Source: Lutraria lutraria
Taxonomy: Eukaryota; Mollusca; Bivalvia; Venerida; Mactridae
DNA length: 64,000 nt
Direction: 5' to 3'
Assembly: GCA_964023205.1 (NCBI GenBank)
Contig: OZ026841.1
Span: forward strand, 32,254,399-32,318,398
Position 1 is the stretch's first letter. Each line of letters begins with the position of its first letter. The notes under the pieces are model-generated. The model did no database searches, had not been told where the DNA came from, and saw only the letters and a list, made by a program, of their open reading frames with translations. Both the position numbers and the translations under genes were made by a program. Shown one piece after another: positions 14,201 through 25,758 of the stretch.

Positions 14201-17200
14201 GATAAGCCTTCATCAGTGATAATAAAAATATAACATAACAAGTTGAAGTGAAATGACATCACAAAATGTAACATGCGCGACGTCATTTGGCGGCAAAACA
14301 TATAATAACATTACGTGTACATTTGTATATTAAAAAAGATTATTACAATTAACATTCATAAATATAAATTAATTATCATGACTGACATTTTTATACAAAT
14401 GAACATGTATAAATATGGATCAAGAATTTGTATAAATACAAATGCAATAATCTCAGTGTATTACGATTATGTTGTTTTATTAACCGTTGTGTTGGTTTTT
14501 GGACTTAACGGTATATAAAATATACTTTGTGTACTAAATATTCGATAGATATTGCAAGATTTTATAAATCTGTATTAGCTTATTTTTACAGCATAAACAA
14601 GTAAGCCGTCTTTTGATCAAGATTTTCAGATCAATTTGCGGTGAATTTCACTAATGTATAGCCGAAGGCGAAGTATGTTTTTTTTACGTATTATTTATTG
14701 CATACAAAGCTGTTTTCGCTTACACTCTAGTTTATTTGATTGTACCAAGGTCGTCGATTTTTGCCTGTTTGATATGTAATGATTATATTTTGTTTTCGTT
14801 ACTGACAATAATACATTGTTAATATCTATCGGTATAGTTCAATTTTCTTATTGTCAAGGTCGAATATTGGACGATACCATTGTAAAGGTAATCGCTGTAA
14901 ATTAATTGCCCAAATCATTTTAAATCCGTAGTAAAGTGTCATTCACTTGAACCAGATTCATAGTGTATTGGATAAGGTGGCATGTACTTTGTACATATGT
15001 AACTATTTTACAAAATGAAGCAGATGTGAGTGGTTCGAACTCAGTCAATGGAACATTCTTTTTAAATTATTATATCCATTTATTTTTTTTAAATTATTTA
15101 TTGAACTATGTTTGTTCTTGTTACATGTATGTATACACGCTGAATAGCACATTTTTATCAATTTTAAAAAGAGAAAAAGGAAAGAAGAAATGCATTTGTT
15201 CTTTGGTGTATTCCTCTTTTTTATTTCTTGTATACATGTTATTGAACGAAATCGCGAATACAAATGTATAATTTCAAATACTATGTAAAATACTAAACAC
15301 CTGAACCGATTTCTACTTATTATATTATTACTCCACAATTGAAATATATAAATCCTAATTACCCATGTAAGGCTATTTTATTTTTGTTGATTTAACGGAA
15401 CAATTTAAATATAAAAATACCTATGAAACAATAATTTCTTATGGATATACATGTATATAAAGTTAACTTTCATTAAAAATGAAAAAAAAAATGAAATTAA
15501 AAAATGATGTCTAACGTCAGACGCAGTGCTCAAGATTAAATGAGATCGTCCATGTATACAATAACATTGCTGACCTAAAAATTGAACTATACCGGTAGGT
15601 ATTAACATAGCATTATTGTCAGTAACGAACATAAAATATAATCATTACATATCAAACAGGCAAAATTCGGTGTTAGTGTAATAAAAGGAATAATAATTAA
15701 AAGCATCATCATCACCATAATCTTCATCGCGAGCTTGTGATAATTATCATCATTAACAAAGAAGCCTTTAGTTTCCATTTAAATTCGTGGAGGCATGGTT
15801 GTATGCAAGACTCACCATTGATCGACCCGACATAGTGGTTAAGGTCCCTGACTTCAAATCAATGTAACCTCTCACTGATAGAGGGTCAAGGGCTCGAGCT
15901 AGCTACCGACCATGTCTCTTTAAGTGAGAAAGTAGGCAATTGCTTACGGGGGATAGAAGTCTAGAACTGGTTCTTCCCATGAACGATGGTTAGATGACTT
16001 GCCCGCGAGTACCAGACTCCCGTAATCAACCCCATAGGCGGCTCAGACAAAACTAGTAAATCATCAATTTATCATCGGTAGTAATCAATATAAGATTGTT
16101 GAACTTGATATAATATTGTTTCCTTTCTACCGTCGGTGAAAACGTCAATCTTAAGATACAGGAGCGACCCTTGTTGTTCATGGGCGACTTTCCGTCATGG
16201 AAATCCAACGGAAAAAAAATATGTTTCTCTTTGAATAGGAACTTTATGCTCATTTTATCAATCGCAAACGATACACACGTTTGAAAGGCTGTAATTCTTA
16301 GAATGATTCTTGAAAAGTAGTAACCGGAAACCGCATAACCAAAATTTGTAATTCTACACCTATGTACGAGGCGTATTTCTCAGTTACGGAAATACCCGAG
16401 TAGTTACGGTTCAAAAAGTTGATCCTGATATCGGGGTTAAACTGATAATTACTGTATATCTCCACAGCTAAAATATATACATGTATTTTGATATCTTTTT
16501 TCTTTTACTTCTATACACATTTTTTCTTAATCATTTGTCATATATAATGTAAATTTTTTATGACAACGCTTACGGTAGCTATGACTGAACAGTACAATAA
16601 TGAACACATCAAAATACATTAGTTTCTATCAATGAACTTCGTAAATGGGAATAAAGACATTAACGTAATTGACAATGTACACGATAAATCACCAATTAAT
16701 GAATAAATTATGTTAAGTGTACTTGCAATCATCATCTGATGGGTAAATAATCAATATCTAAGTTTTTCTAGCCCGAACAAGTACTGACAAACTATAAAGT
16801 TCGATCATCTTTAAAAAGAGATCACCCAGCTGTAAAAACAGCTTTATAAACAACCGAATGTAAGCAACTCGTAGGTAATGAAAATGAGAGGCACTCTGGT
16901 AACTGTGCGGGACACGATGGCGATATCAACACAGGTGTCCCTAATTAATTAGAGAAAGTATCCAGACGCAAATCAACCTAAGTGCCGTCAGGATCTGCTG
17001 CCTGACGTTCATAGCCTAATTCCGTCTTGTTTCATTACATGTTGTCCATCCCCGATTAGCCCTTCAAGCCTGGCAACAGTCTGAGTTCCTGAGATCCTGT
17101 CTGAAGCGTTTGCGTAATTCGTCATCTTCTAGATCGTCCATCAGTCCGTGTATTCGTCCAAATTGTCGAGGTCTACAAGCGTTCGGTACAACAATGGCAG

Positions 17201-19035
17201 TCATTACGCCATTTGGTCAAGACTCTCTCATCGTCTTATACGTAGGTTAAAATAATTCTGGTTAAAATTAACCTAAAATGTTTACAATTGCTTACCCGTG
17301 ATTAAACGAACTTAAATAGTTAAATACCCATACTTAATTCAAAATCTAATCGGTTAAGTTTGCAAGATATGTATACCAGTTTATTCTAATATACTTGAAA
17401 TAACATTGTGTTTTTGCTTTCTCGATTTATGTTATTATAAATATCTATGTGTTGTTTAAAGGTCCATGATCATTTCAGAGCCGCCGTAGAAAGGAGGGAT
17501 ACTATATAGGAGAGCCGGACATTTATATTATATATCCTTACTCTTTTCGATTAGTTTTTTTTGTGGTTCATTATCGTGCCCGGTGTAAAGCACAGATACA
17601 CGCCTGGTCTTTTCCCTGTGATTTTCTTGATACAATACTTACCTCGGTAGTTGGGATCATAGGCACTCGATTCCGTGATTTTTATACGTTTACAGACGTT
17701 ATTTTTCAATTTCACACATTATCGTATGTGTGAAAATCCCGCATCCAAATCCATTGATATACAGTCGAAACTCGTTATATCGAAGTTCGGGGGACCTGCC
17801 AAACTTGTCTTTAATGTTTTATAGACCACAAACTAGTTCGATTTAAACAAACTTCGATATAGGAACTGCGGCTTATGATCATTTTCTGGTGATACAGGCT
17901 CGACTCCAAGCAAGAGTTGATTGTGTTGGTACGTGCATACTGTCTATCGTTTGAAAACAAAGCATGAGGGATCTCCTTGGTCGAGTGGTAAAGCTGTCAA
18001 AACATTTAAAGTTGGGGAACACTACAACGGAAGCAAGGTTCCCGGAAAGCACGTGCAGATTAGAAGGAAAGCCGGGACCCACGCTTATTTTCGTCACTAC
18101 CGTCAATCGAAAAGATGGCGAGTTCACTACCTTGGAGTATTTCATACACTCAATAAGTGAAAAAATGAATATTTTTCTTTCGACAAATTTGCGTTGTTTG
18201 ATGTGTGAAATTGAAAAATAACGTCTGTAAACGTATAAAAATCACGGAATCGAGTGCCTATGGTTGGGATCAGAGGACACTGAAAAAGCTTCCCTGAGAA
18301 ATTCAAAAAGGCGTATCCGAGAATCGATCTCAAGACCTTTCGTTCAGTAGCCCAGCGCGTTACCGCTAGACCAAGGATCAACCCTTACTGTGATACTTAT
18401 AAGTTGGTTTAACAGTATGTAAAGGTGATTAGTGTATAATATTATTCTCATGCGAAATATAATTATAAGCCAATCAATGATAGTTTTATATGTAAAGCGT
18501 CGTCGAAGCTTCCGCAAAGCTTGTTAATGTCAATAAACTAATTTGTTGATTCACCTTTCAATAACAAAATCTCTTTGTTTTTATATGTATAAACGTAGAC
18601 GCGTTATAAAAAGTAGGTCATGATCAATAATGGAGGCATAAAACTGTAACAGTTACTTTATCTAAGTGAACACATTCCTTATTTTTGGAGTCACACTTAA
18701 CGCGACAAAGAATACTTACCAGCCAATGATATAAGTGCCGTATGTAAAGCCCCTGCCCATGATGTAAGCGAAAGGCTTTCTTGATAACGATCAAGTAACG
18801 TTGAGTGAATAATTCCAACAGCATACAAGGCACTTCCTAAAAGACAGAACGTCCCAAATGATGATAATAACACTATCCATGCCCATCCTGTATCCATATC
18901 ACTATAGTCATGATGATGTAATTCCTCAGAATTTGACTCAATTATTTTTTCTAATGCCTCGTCGTCTTTCAGTTTGCTATCATTTGTATTCATAATGATA
19001 CTGTCACCCCCGTTGTCCTTATCTAAGCCGTTCAT
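5295..19035 (-). CDS. SLC16/monocarboxylate-transporter-like membrane protein, five coding exons
   Basis: Coding exons in transcript order are 19035-18720, 8935-8792, 8049-7252, 6383-6333 and 5428-5295. They join in phase 1 throughout and encode about 480 residues ending in TGA. All introns are GT-AG, with acceptors such as ttcag and donors such as gtaagt. Residues 48-53 read DTGWAW, the SLC16 TM1 signature, and residues 170-181 read FYFKRRRNLAMG, the conserved TM4-5 loop/TM5 motif. The rest is a 12-helix major facilitator profile with a hydrophilic central loop near QQRSQNVNNQHVHKKEQ and short cytoplasmic tails. SLC16 members carry monocarboxylates with protons, or thyroid hormone and aromatic amino acids, across the plasma membrane; the substrate cannot be told here. 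The start ATG is the first in-frame Met of exon 1. The paralogue at 52-61 kb has the same exon structure. Further 5' non-coding exons are possible. Confidence 0.9.
5468..5830. repeat. Imperfect (ATC)n trinucleotide tract
   Basis: Dense catcatcac and accaccta triplets on the plus strand give open frames on both strands that are not genes. It starts about 40 bp upstream of the last-exon acceptor of the minus SLC16 gene. Confidence 0.9.
6535..6549. repeat. Poly-C run
   Basis: A C homopolymer of about 14 in intron 3 of the minus SLC16 gene. Confidence 0.9.
8255..8757. mobile_element. MITE with gaatatagctccc inverted ends, in SLC16 intron 2
   Basis: The left end (agacctctgtcacaccc, then tttcgaatatagctccc) and the right end (gagctatattcgaaggg, then gggatcacagacct) are imperfect inverted repeats. 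The interior repeats agctcccc motifs and has a gtctgtctatctgtcc tract. A degraded relative is at 45555. It ends 35 bp from exon 2 of the minus SLC16 gene. Confidence 0.65.
9291..9445. mobile_element. 155-bp MITE with TA target-site duplication
   Basis: The ends are cggtggcataaagggacata and, inverted, cggtggtataaaggggacat. TA flanks both sides, as in Tc1/mariner elements. The interior is partly palindromic (acgtggacac and gtggccacgt). Confidence 0.7.
11206..11667. mobile_element. 462-bp MITE with 5-bp target-site duplication
   Basis: cctagtctgg opens and ccagactagg closes the element. A second inverted stretch, gtcaggcaaagc plus caataatggcggc, lies further in. CATTG flanks both ends (11201-11205 and 11668-11672). 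Confidence 0.75.
13700..13810. mobile_element. Relic of the ggcctttattca MITE family
   Basis: Repeats of gacctttattta and ggcctttattcag lead to caggtttacctgta, resembling the intact element at 55444. The left end is degraded. Confidence 0.45.
14165..14232 (-). ncRNA. Hammerhead-ribozyme-like motif, probably from a Penelope-like element
   Basis: On the minus strand CTGATGA (14216-14210) is followed by a GGCT-TATC-AGCC hairpin and GAAACGTT (14196-14189). A 10-bp perfect stem is formed by 14219-14228 and 14173-14182, and CA just before the core can pair with TG just after GTT. This is the layout of a type I hammerhead with a minimal ACGT stem III, as found in Penelope-like retroelements. An extra A precedes stem II. 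Cleavage would be expected after GUU. No reverse transcriptase lies nearby. Confidence 0.5.
15825..16050 (+). mobile_element. Diverged copy of the (aaac)n-tailed SINE family
   Basis: It shares tagtggttaag with a promoter-like head, cactgatagagggtcaagggc, and the middle stretch gagaaagtaggcaattgctt through ggttcttcccatgaacgatg. The tail is degraded and no target duplication was seen. Confidence 0.7.
16870..17204 (-). pseudogene. Decayed PIF/Harbinger-type transposase N-terminus
   Basis: From ATG at 17204 on the minus strand the frame reads MTAIVVPNACRPRQ, then MDDLEDDELRKRFR, before a stop. After frame changes it continues NVRQQILTALR and DTCVDIAIVSRTVTRV. The D/E-DDELR-RFR opening, the VRQQ-LTALR helix and the SR-TV-RV helix-turn-helix-like stretch are typical of HARBI1-like Harbinger transposases. 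Several stops and frameshifts show it is dead. It lies in intron 1 of the minus SLC16 gene. The catalytic DDE part was not found nearby. Confidence 0.55.
17761..17875. mobile_element. Tc1/mariner-like MITE
   Basis: Starts acagtcgaaactcgttatat followed by cgaagttcggggg and ends with a diverged inverted copy (aacttcgatataggaac). It has the look of mariner/pogo-derived MITEs. The right end is degraded. Confidence 0.45.
17909..17991 (+). repeat. 83-bp dispersed repeat, copy 1
   Basis: Matches 41024-41106 with two mismatches by eye. It lies inside the 62-bp inverted-repeat structure. Confidence 0.85.
18263..18385 (-). mobile_element. tRNA-like SINE head
   Basis: The minus strand has ttggtctagcggtaacgcg (A-box-like) and gagatcgattctc (B-box-like) at tRNA spacing. 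The ends cannot form an acceptor stem, so it is not a tRNA gene. The body continues into the 62-bp inverted-repeat arm at 18201. Confidence 0.6.
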
Positions 19036-21269
19036 TGCACTATAATTGTCCTTTGTGTTCGAACATTTAAATTAATGAAGTATTCATCCAGTCTGGTTGG
19101 CTTTTTCATACAGCTAAACAAATCCAATCGCTTATAACATCTTCATTGAGGCGCTTAACACACGGGCGTTCACCCAAGTAACTGAATAATTAACTGTTTA
19201 CTTCTTTTCTTTACGTCAATATTATTCTCCCAATGTCGCCACTTCAGTGTAATTACAAGTTACTATAATATTCATAAAAATAGTATTCTCGTTAAGTACA
19301 TATATGTTTAAACTTACAATGCGTCAGCATGATACAATATTACTACTGGTGAACTCGTAAGAATATATTACATGTTTACCACAATAAATAATAAAACGCC
19401 AAGCATATTGATTTGGTTTATGGAAAACAAGAATTGCCATAAGGAATTTCGTTAAACAGTATATGTGTTCTACATGGAATTACAACGTATTTGTTCAAAT
19501 TTGAAACTATCAAAATTGCTTGGACTCGACCGCTTGGACCAAACATGGCTGTTTTTCAGGTATTTTTGGCAAGTTCGGATCCTGGTTGAATCATATACTT
19601 TTATAGCGTTATTTCCTAAACTTGAATATTTTGTTAACCAAAATCAACTAATCCATGAACCTAACTAGGCTTACATAGATTCTACTAACTGTTCTTTAAT
19701 TCGGACGACGACCCCATTCTTAAATACATAACGTCCTCCCATGCATATAATACTAATCTTGCTTTATTAGCTGTAAAAATGCCGTAGAAATATGACTTAA
19801 TGACTTAATCAAGTTTAAACGTCGCATATTTTGAATTTGTTTCAATTGTTCAGTGTATTATCATATCTACAATTTTCTGATATAAATCTGGACTTCGTGT
19901 CTCTCTATTTCTGTACATTGTTATAAACATGGCGAATGCGTCACAGCCAAATTAACGCAACGCTCCAATAATTGAAAACAGTAATAATGACATTGTTATC
20001 AAATTTGCGAAGGAAATTCAACCAGGGCTCAAGGTTATAAAACTTGGGATATATCTCGTTCCACTTTTACCTATTAGTTAGTATTTCTTTCCAGTTCAAC
20101 TTGCAAGTTGCGTGTATAAGTAGCTATTTTGCATTAATTAATTTCTACACAGTAGTATATTTCAACAATATCATGTACCATAAGTAACTTAAGAAGACAA
20201 AAAAGACAATATTGAGACTAGTGTCGGGAGATTCTCTTTTAACTAGGACTGAGCAGCCACGGTCATTTGGCAACCTTGCAGAAACCATGGACCGTATGTA
20301 AGCTAACTGGTTAGTCCTCGTGATGGCTTGGAGAGAACTGGAAACGATAGAGTCAGTGCTGGAGTGCAGAATAATGATCCTAGTATATAATATAAATATA
20401 TAGCAATATTTATTTTCTTCCTCAGTTTTGTTGGCATGAAAACAAACACTCTAGTCTGTACAACAACATATCATCGTTGTTGAGTTGATTGACACTTAAA
20501 ACAAGTATGTATGTTAGTTAGTGCACAATGCATGTGAAACATACAGGAAGTGACCTCTTGTATGTGTTACATTTTATGTGTACATGGATATAATTCATTA
20601 AATAGACATGAGAATAATATTGAGAAGCATATGTTTACATCTAATTTAAACGAATTAGATTGTGCACGTGCCTATTATGTTTTAAGATATCCCCGTCAGC
20701 TGCATATTTTGCACTTAAAAGTATTTATAATTGTAGTAAACTTTCTATATAGAGACAGTTGATTTATAGTTACTAGTTAACAAAGTTCATACTAAAAAGC
20801 TCAGATAAATCTCTTTGGCTCAGATATGAAGTTCCTAACATGACTGATGTAATAGTTTAATCCTTATCTGAAAGGACTGGGTCACCAAATAAGACAAGGT
20901 CCAGACTAATGGAAGTCATTGAGCTTATTAAAGTACGCCATGCATAGTACCATGGCATAACTGCTTAACAGACGCTTTCAAGGAGTCATGGTATTTTGAC
21001 TCAATTTTACCACATTGGCACAATGACACGGAGCAGATGTTTCTCATAATTAAATGGTAATTACTTACACCGAGATATGTTCTAAATGTACTCTAAGTGT
21101 CTGTGAGCTTCGGGCACTTGAAGGGATAAGTTTCCAGTCGCATAGAACTAAAATAATCAATGAATCTTTTTCTAAATTTAAAAAAAGCTACTGTATAATC
21201 GAGCAAGTCGATATAGCTGCTAACCGACTTCAGTCAAATATCCAGACTATACTTTGTTTTAATTCCTGG
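19036..21269. other. Gene-free; upstream of the minus SLC16 gene
   Basis: Should hold the promoter of the minus SLC16 gene near 19040-19300. No clear TATA box. Nothing else recognised. Confidence 0.5.
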
Positions 21270-21290
21270 AGGGGGGGGGGGGGGGGGGGT
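21270..21290. repeat. Poly-G run
   Basis: A G homopolymer of about 19 at the left edge of the first duplicated GPCR block. Length may be a sequencing artefact. Confidence 0.9.
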
Positions 21291-21299
21291 AATTTGAAG

Positions 21300-23450
21300 A
21301 AGTGAAATGGTGCATTCGGGTGAGTTTATATGGTTTACAGGATATGACATGTCTTAAAATGTATGAATATTTACACATTCACATTTGTATCTACTATTCC
21401 ACCACATTTTCGTAGCACTCATTTCATGTATAAGATATGCTCAAAAGTGATTTATAGTATATAAATTATAACAATTGTCAACAAAATAGTTAAATCATGA
21501 AAATATAAGAAATTATTCAGAAGTTCAAAAAGTGAGTCCAATAAACGACTTTAGAAGTCCAGTCAAACATATTATTGATCATGTTGAATCGTTTCATTGA
21601 TCTGATTTAATTTTGTCCGCAATGATTCTGTCTAAATCACACCAATCATTAAAAACATTACCAGAAAATTTGTAGAAAAACAAAACATACAAAAGTGTCC
21701 CACCTCCTGAATAAAACTTATTTAAAACCCAAAGACCCACCTAACTGATAAAATGTACAAAAACTGGGAGCAAAATAAGCTGTCAAATGGTTACCACCTT
21801 GATACAATATGCAGCAAATATACACTGCTTTATAAACCGATCAGACAGGCCTAACCTCACACCTACCCCCGGGAAACAAAAACGAAAATATACAAAAACA
21901 AATAAACATAAAAAAAGAAAAATAAGTATATCTAGCGAGTTGATTGTTTTGTCTTGGTTTATAAAAAGTACATTTGGAGTTTGTACGTGCCTCACTTTAT
22001 AACCTTCAGCCAGTACAAAGGTCAATGTGTTGATGAATCTGTTTCTCAGTTCAGCAACTTTCACAGGGCATATACTATTGAAGATATTAATTACATTATT
22101 AACTATATTATTTGCGACATAACAAACGAGTAAAACTAAGGTCGGTTAATGAATTAATTACATTTTTTACTTTGATATAGAAAATATCGAAAGGAAATCT
22201 GTATTTTTAATCATCCGTTTATAGAGATTTAACGACGGTTCTTCAGCATGAAAGACAAATTAATAAAATAATCTCTCATGCTTTCTTGCTATAAAGTACG
22301 CACGGGAGGAAAACACACCGGATTCCTCTGATATACTATTAGAACAAACAGAAACTATTGCAACCGATAAATCTATATGATTATGGGACGTAATATCTTC
22401 AGTCAAATTTGTCACGGATATTTGATGATAGATTATATGAATAACATGAAGATCATTTATTAAATCTCAGAGGTTGTTCCAGTATCGAGGTTTTACTATT
22501 CTCTGTGAGATAGTCTTGATTTTAATAAAAAGGTGACCATTACGTCTTTTAATGACATTTCATTGAACCAATGTTAAATATATAGTGCTGCTTGATAAAC
22601 TGACGTTAAATATGCGTAAACGACATATGAGGGATAGTCATTTTGAAAGTTTTTAACGAAACGTTTTTTACTTACATATTGAAAAATATAGTTTTCAAAG
22701 ACTTTGCTGGGAACTTCTTTGATTTTAGATTATATTGCATTTCATAAATATGATTTTTTTGGACACGGAGACTCTTCATCCTTTAATGTTAGAATTTGAA
22801 ACAACTTGGTCAGGTAAGATCGGTACTTTTTTTTATATTTTTTTATTACTCAAGAAACAACGTAATTATTATGAAATCAAAAGGTGCCGATAATTTAAAT
22901 GCTGTATTTATTGAAAACAACATCTATTTAGTCCTGTGATATAAGTCATGGAATAAAATGCATGCATACCGTGATTAGTTACTAGTATATTAGTACTGAT
23001 GTCCGCATGAACAGTCCATAAATATAACATCTATAAAATGCCCTACGAGTTTGAAGTGACAATTATTATTTAGGTTTTCTGATTCATGCTATAAGATTAA
23101 ATGTTGGCTATAAAATCGCAACTCCTCTGGTTCTTGGCTTTGGATATTAATGGTGTTTTCTTTTGGTCTTACAGAACAGAGCATCATCGAAGCCACGGTG
23201 TCTATGATTTGCTTTGTAATCTCTATTTCACAAAATTCAGTGGTGAATATATTAATTTATCATTTTCTAACATATTTAAAAATGTTGTGAAAAGGGATTG
23301 TTTCGTAGGCATATAACTGAATATAATGTTTAAACACACATATATATTACCCACATTGTATTGTATTGCACACATGAGGAGCATTAAATAAATGTTCAAT
23401 ATTTTCATTATAAAAGTCTTCTTGTAAATGGTGGGATTTAGGTTGTTAAA
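21300..23450 (+). repeat. Segmental duplication block 1 (GPCR 5' region)
   Basis: Non-coding DNA (for example aaaagtgagtccaataaac, acaaaggtcaatgtgttga) and exon 1-2 cassette copy 1 match blocks 2 and 3 in the same order. Confidence 0.85.
22750..23242 (+). pseudogene. Extra GPCR exon 1-2 cassette (copy 1), splice-competent
   Basis: Exon 1-like 22750-22813 begins ATG and ends at gtaag in phase 1. Exon 2-like 23175-23242 (68 bp) has an intact acceptor (ttacag) and donor (gtgaat). The open frame encodes MIFLDTETLHPLM and so on, then a TM1 ending SQNSV. Exon 1 lacks the nine bases that encode the glycosylation sequon in genes A and B. No exon 3 follows before the next copy. It is either a truncated pseudogene or an alternative 5' end that could splice in frame to 30615. 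Confidence 0.6.
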
Positions 23451-25329
23451 TATATGTATGGTTTACAGGATATGACTTGTCTGAAAATGTATGAATATTT
23501 ATTAATGTACATTTGTATTAATAATTTTACCACGTAATTGTAACACTTATTTCCAGTATAGAATATGTTCATAAGTGCTTTATATTATATGAATAATAAC
23601 AATTGTCAATAAAATAGTTAGATATTTCAAAAGTTCAAAAAGTGAGTCCAATAAACCACTCCAGAAGTCCAGTCCAACACAATATATTAATCCTGTTGAA
23701 TCGTATCATTGATCTGATTTCATTTTGTCCGCAATGATTCTTTCTGATTCACACTAAACATTAAGCTCATTACAATTAGAAGATTTGAAGGAAAACAAAA
23801 CATACAAAAGTGTCCCATCTCCTGAATGAACGTATCCAAAACCTGGAGGCCCATCAAACATGTCTCAACAGTCGTTTGGTTTTAATTTTCCCGCATACCG
23901 AAGAGGTTCCATTAACCTCCCGCCTACGAGCATAGTTTCAATTTTTCAATTCAATGGCATAAATACATATTCAAATATTACGTGCATTCAAGTGAATTTC
24001 AGATGGCCATGCGAAATCGTAAAGGAGCAATGCAAAACAGTCGTAAAAAATTCTAAACAATCCTCTACCTTGGACTACTACATTATTTACTATTAGTACA
24101 CCTTTCAAGGAAGGGTGATGTCTTAATTCACGTGCTGCATATGCTAATTTGACTGGTTCCTAGCTTCTATTGTAAACATATAGAAGTCATCATTGAATGA
24201 ACGGACGATGTGATGTAAACTATGAGTCAATCATATATTTTAAGAAATGGTTAATTAGGAAATTTTATTCGATTACTTTAATGCTTATACCGTGTAACTT
24301 TTTCTTCGAGCATGTCTTCATGAATGAGATAATACATTCTGCGTAAGTTGAGTATACAAAGGGGCAGTTAATGCAGACTATTTATATGCTAATTGCTGAA
24401 TTATCTTTGGTGATCAGATGGGGAAACATAATTCAAAGTACTAAAAGCTCATCGAACAGGAACAACTTGAACAATTGCATGGCGGGTTTAAAGAGCGTAG
24501 TAACTTTAGTCTGCTTCAAAATTCATATGCGAACTATAATTCGGTTACAAAAACTCAGCCCAATACCTCAACCTTTAAAGAAATTCGACTTTAGAGTACT
24601 TTGTAGTTCCGAACAACAACAGAACATTCAGAGCTTTGATTTAGTATCATTTCATAAAACATATTTGTACGTGTTTGTACGTGCCTCACTTTATATCCTA
24701 CACCCCGTACAAAGGTCAATGTGTTGAGGATAGTGTTTCTCCGTTCAGTAACTTTTTACCTCGTACATACTTTTGAATATATTAATTACATTATTATTTG
24801 CGATATAACAAAAGAGTATAACAAAGGTTGGTTAATTAATTAATTAATTACAGTTTTTACTTCGATATAGAAAATCTGGAAATGAAATCCGTATTTTTCA
24901 TCATCCGTTTATAAAGATTATACGAAATTACTTCAGCATGAAAGACAAAATTAATAAAATAATCTCTCATACTGCGATTCACAGGCTTGTATTTCATAAA
25001 GGCTTAACTTATCTTTACCATTATAATGCTAAATACTTACGGAGGATCAAACACCTAGAATCTATCACAGGAAAAAAATACCACACAGTAAAACCTTCAT
25101 GTACTTGTTCCTTTGCTTCTCCGACGAAATAATTTTAATATTGCGACAGTGTCATTATCATTTAGTTCGACTATGGACAACTCAAGAACTATGTAATGAT
25201 ACACAACAATAAACTAGATAATTATAACAACTTCTTTAGTATAACAACTATCTCAGTATCACAGTCACTTTTTTCTGACTACATTTCAATAAATAGCTAA
25301 TATTTTAATTTGATGTTGGTTTGTTTGTT

Positions 25330-25545
25330 TCATTCATCGAGTTTAACGCCATTTTTAACATTATTTCAGTCATATCGTGGTGGGCAGTCATCCTAACCAG
25401 CTTTCATTGTCTTCATTTGGGCCTTAACTAGTATTAACCGCATTCTATCCGTCAGCTTCTGCCAAGCTAACCCACATAATTCAGAGGTGGAGGACAATTT
25501 AACATAGTATGTCATATCTTCAGTCAAATTTGTCACGAACATTTG
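25330..25545 (-). mobile_element. SINE relic lacking the tRNA head, inside a duplicated block
   Basis: The body (from tttaacgcca to atttgtcacga) matches the SINE at 50968 but lacks the head. The same relic sits at the matching point of the block at 36080, so it predates the duplication. Confidence 0.7.
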
Positions 25546-25758
25546 ATGATAGATTACATGAATAACATGAAGATCATTTATTAAATCTCAAAGGTTGTCC
25601 CAGTATCGAGGTTTTACTATTCTCTGTGAGCTAGTCTTGATTTGAATAATGACCTTTCATTGAACCAATGTTACATATATGTTGCTGCTTGATAAATTGA
25701 CGTTAAATATACGTAAACGACATACGAATGACAGTCATTTTTGAAGTTTTTAACGAAA

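Larger units (their letters stand above)
17658..18262. repeat. Perfect 62-bp inverted repeat around a 481-bp spacer
   Basis: The left arm 17658-17719 and right arm 18201-18262 are exact reverse complements. The right arm continues a tRNA-like SINE head at 18263-18385, so the arms look like two oppositely oriented copies of one SINE body, or a fold-back element. Between them lie a second MITE-like stretch (17761-17875) and the 83-bp repeat. Confidence 0.85.
8936..18719 (-). other. Intron 1 of the minus SLC16 gene
   Basis: A 9.8-kb intron holding MITEs (9291, 11206, 13700), the hammerhead-like motif, a SINE (15825), the Harbinger relic and the 62-bp inverted repeat. No other exon recognised. 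Confidence 0.7.

Noticed and set aside
24371..24727. 118-codon plus-strand frame
   Set aside because: Runs across duplicated non-coding block DNA and is not kept open in the other blocks.
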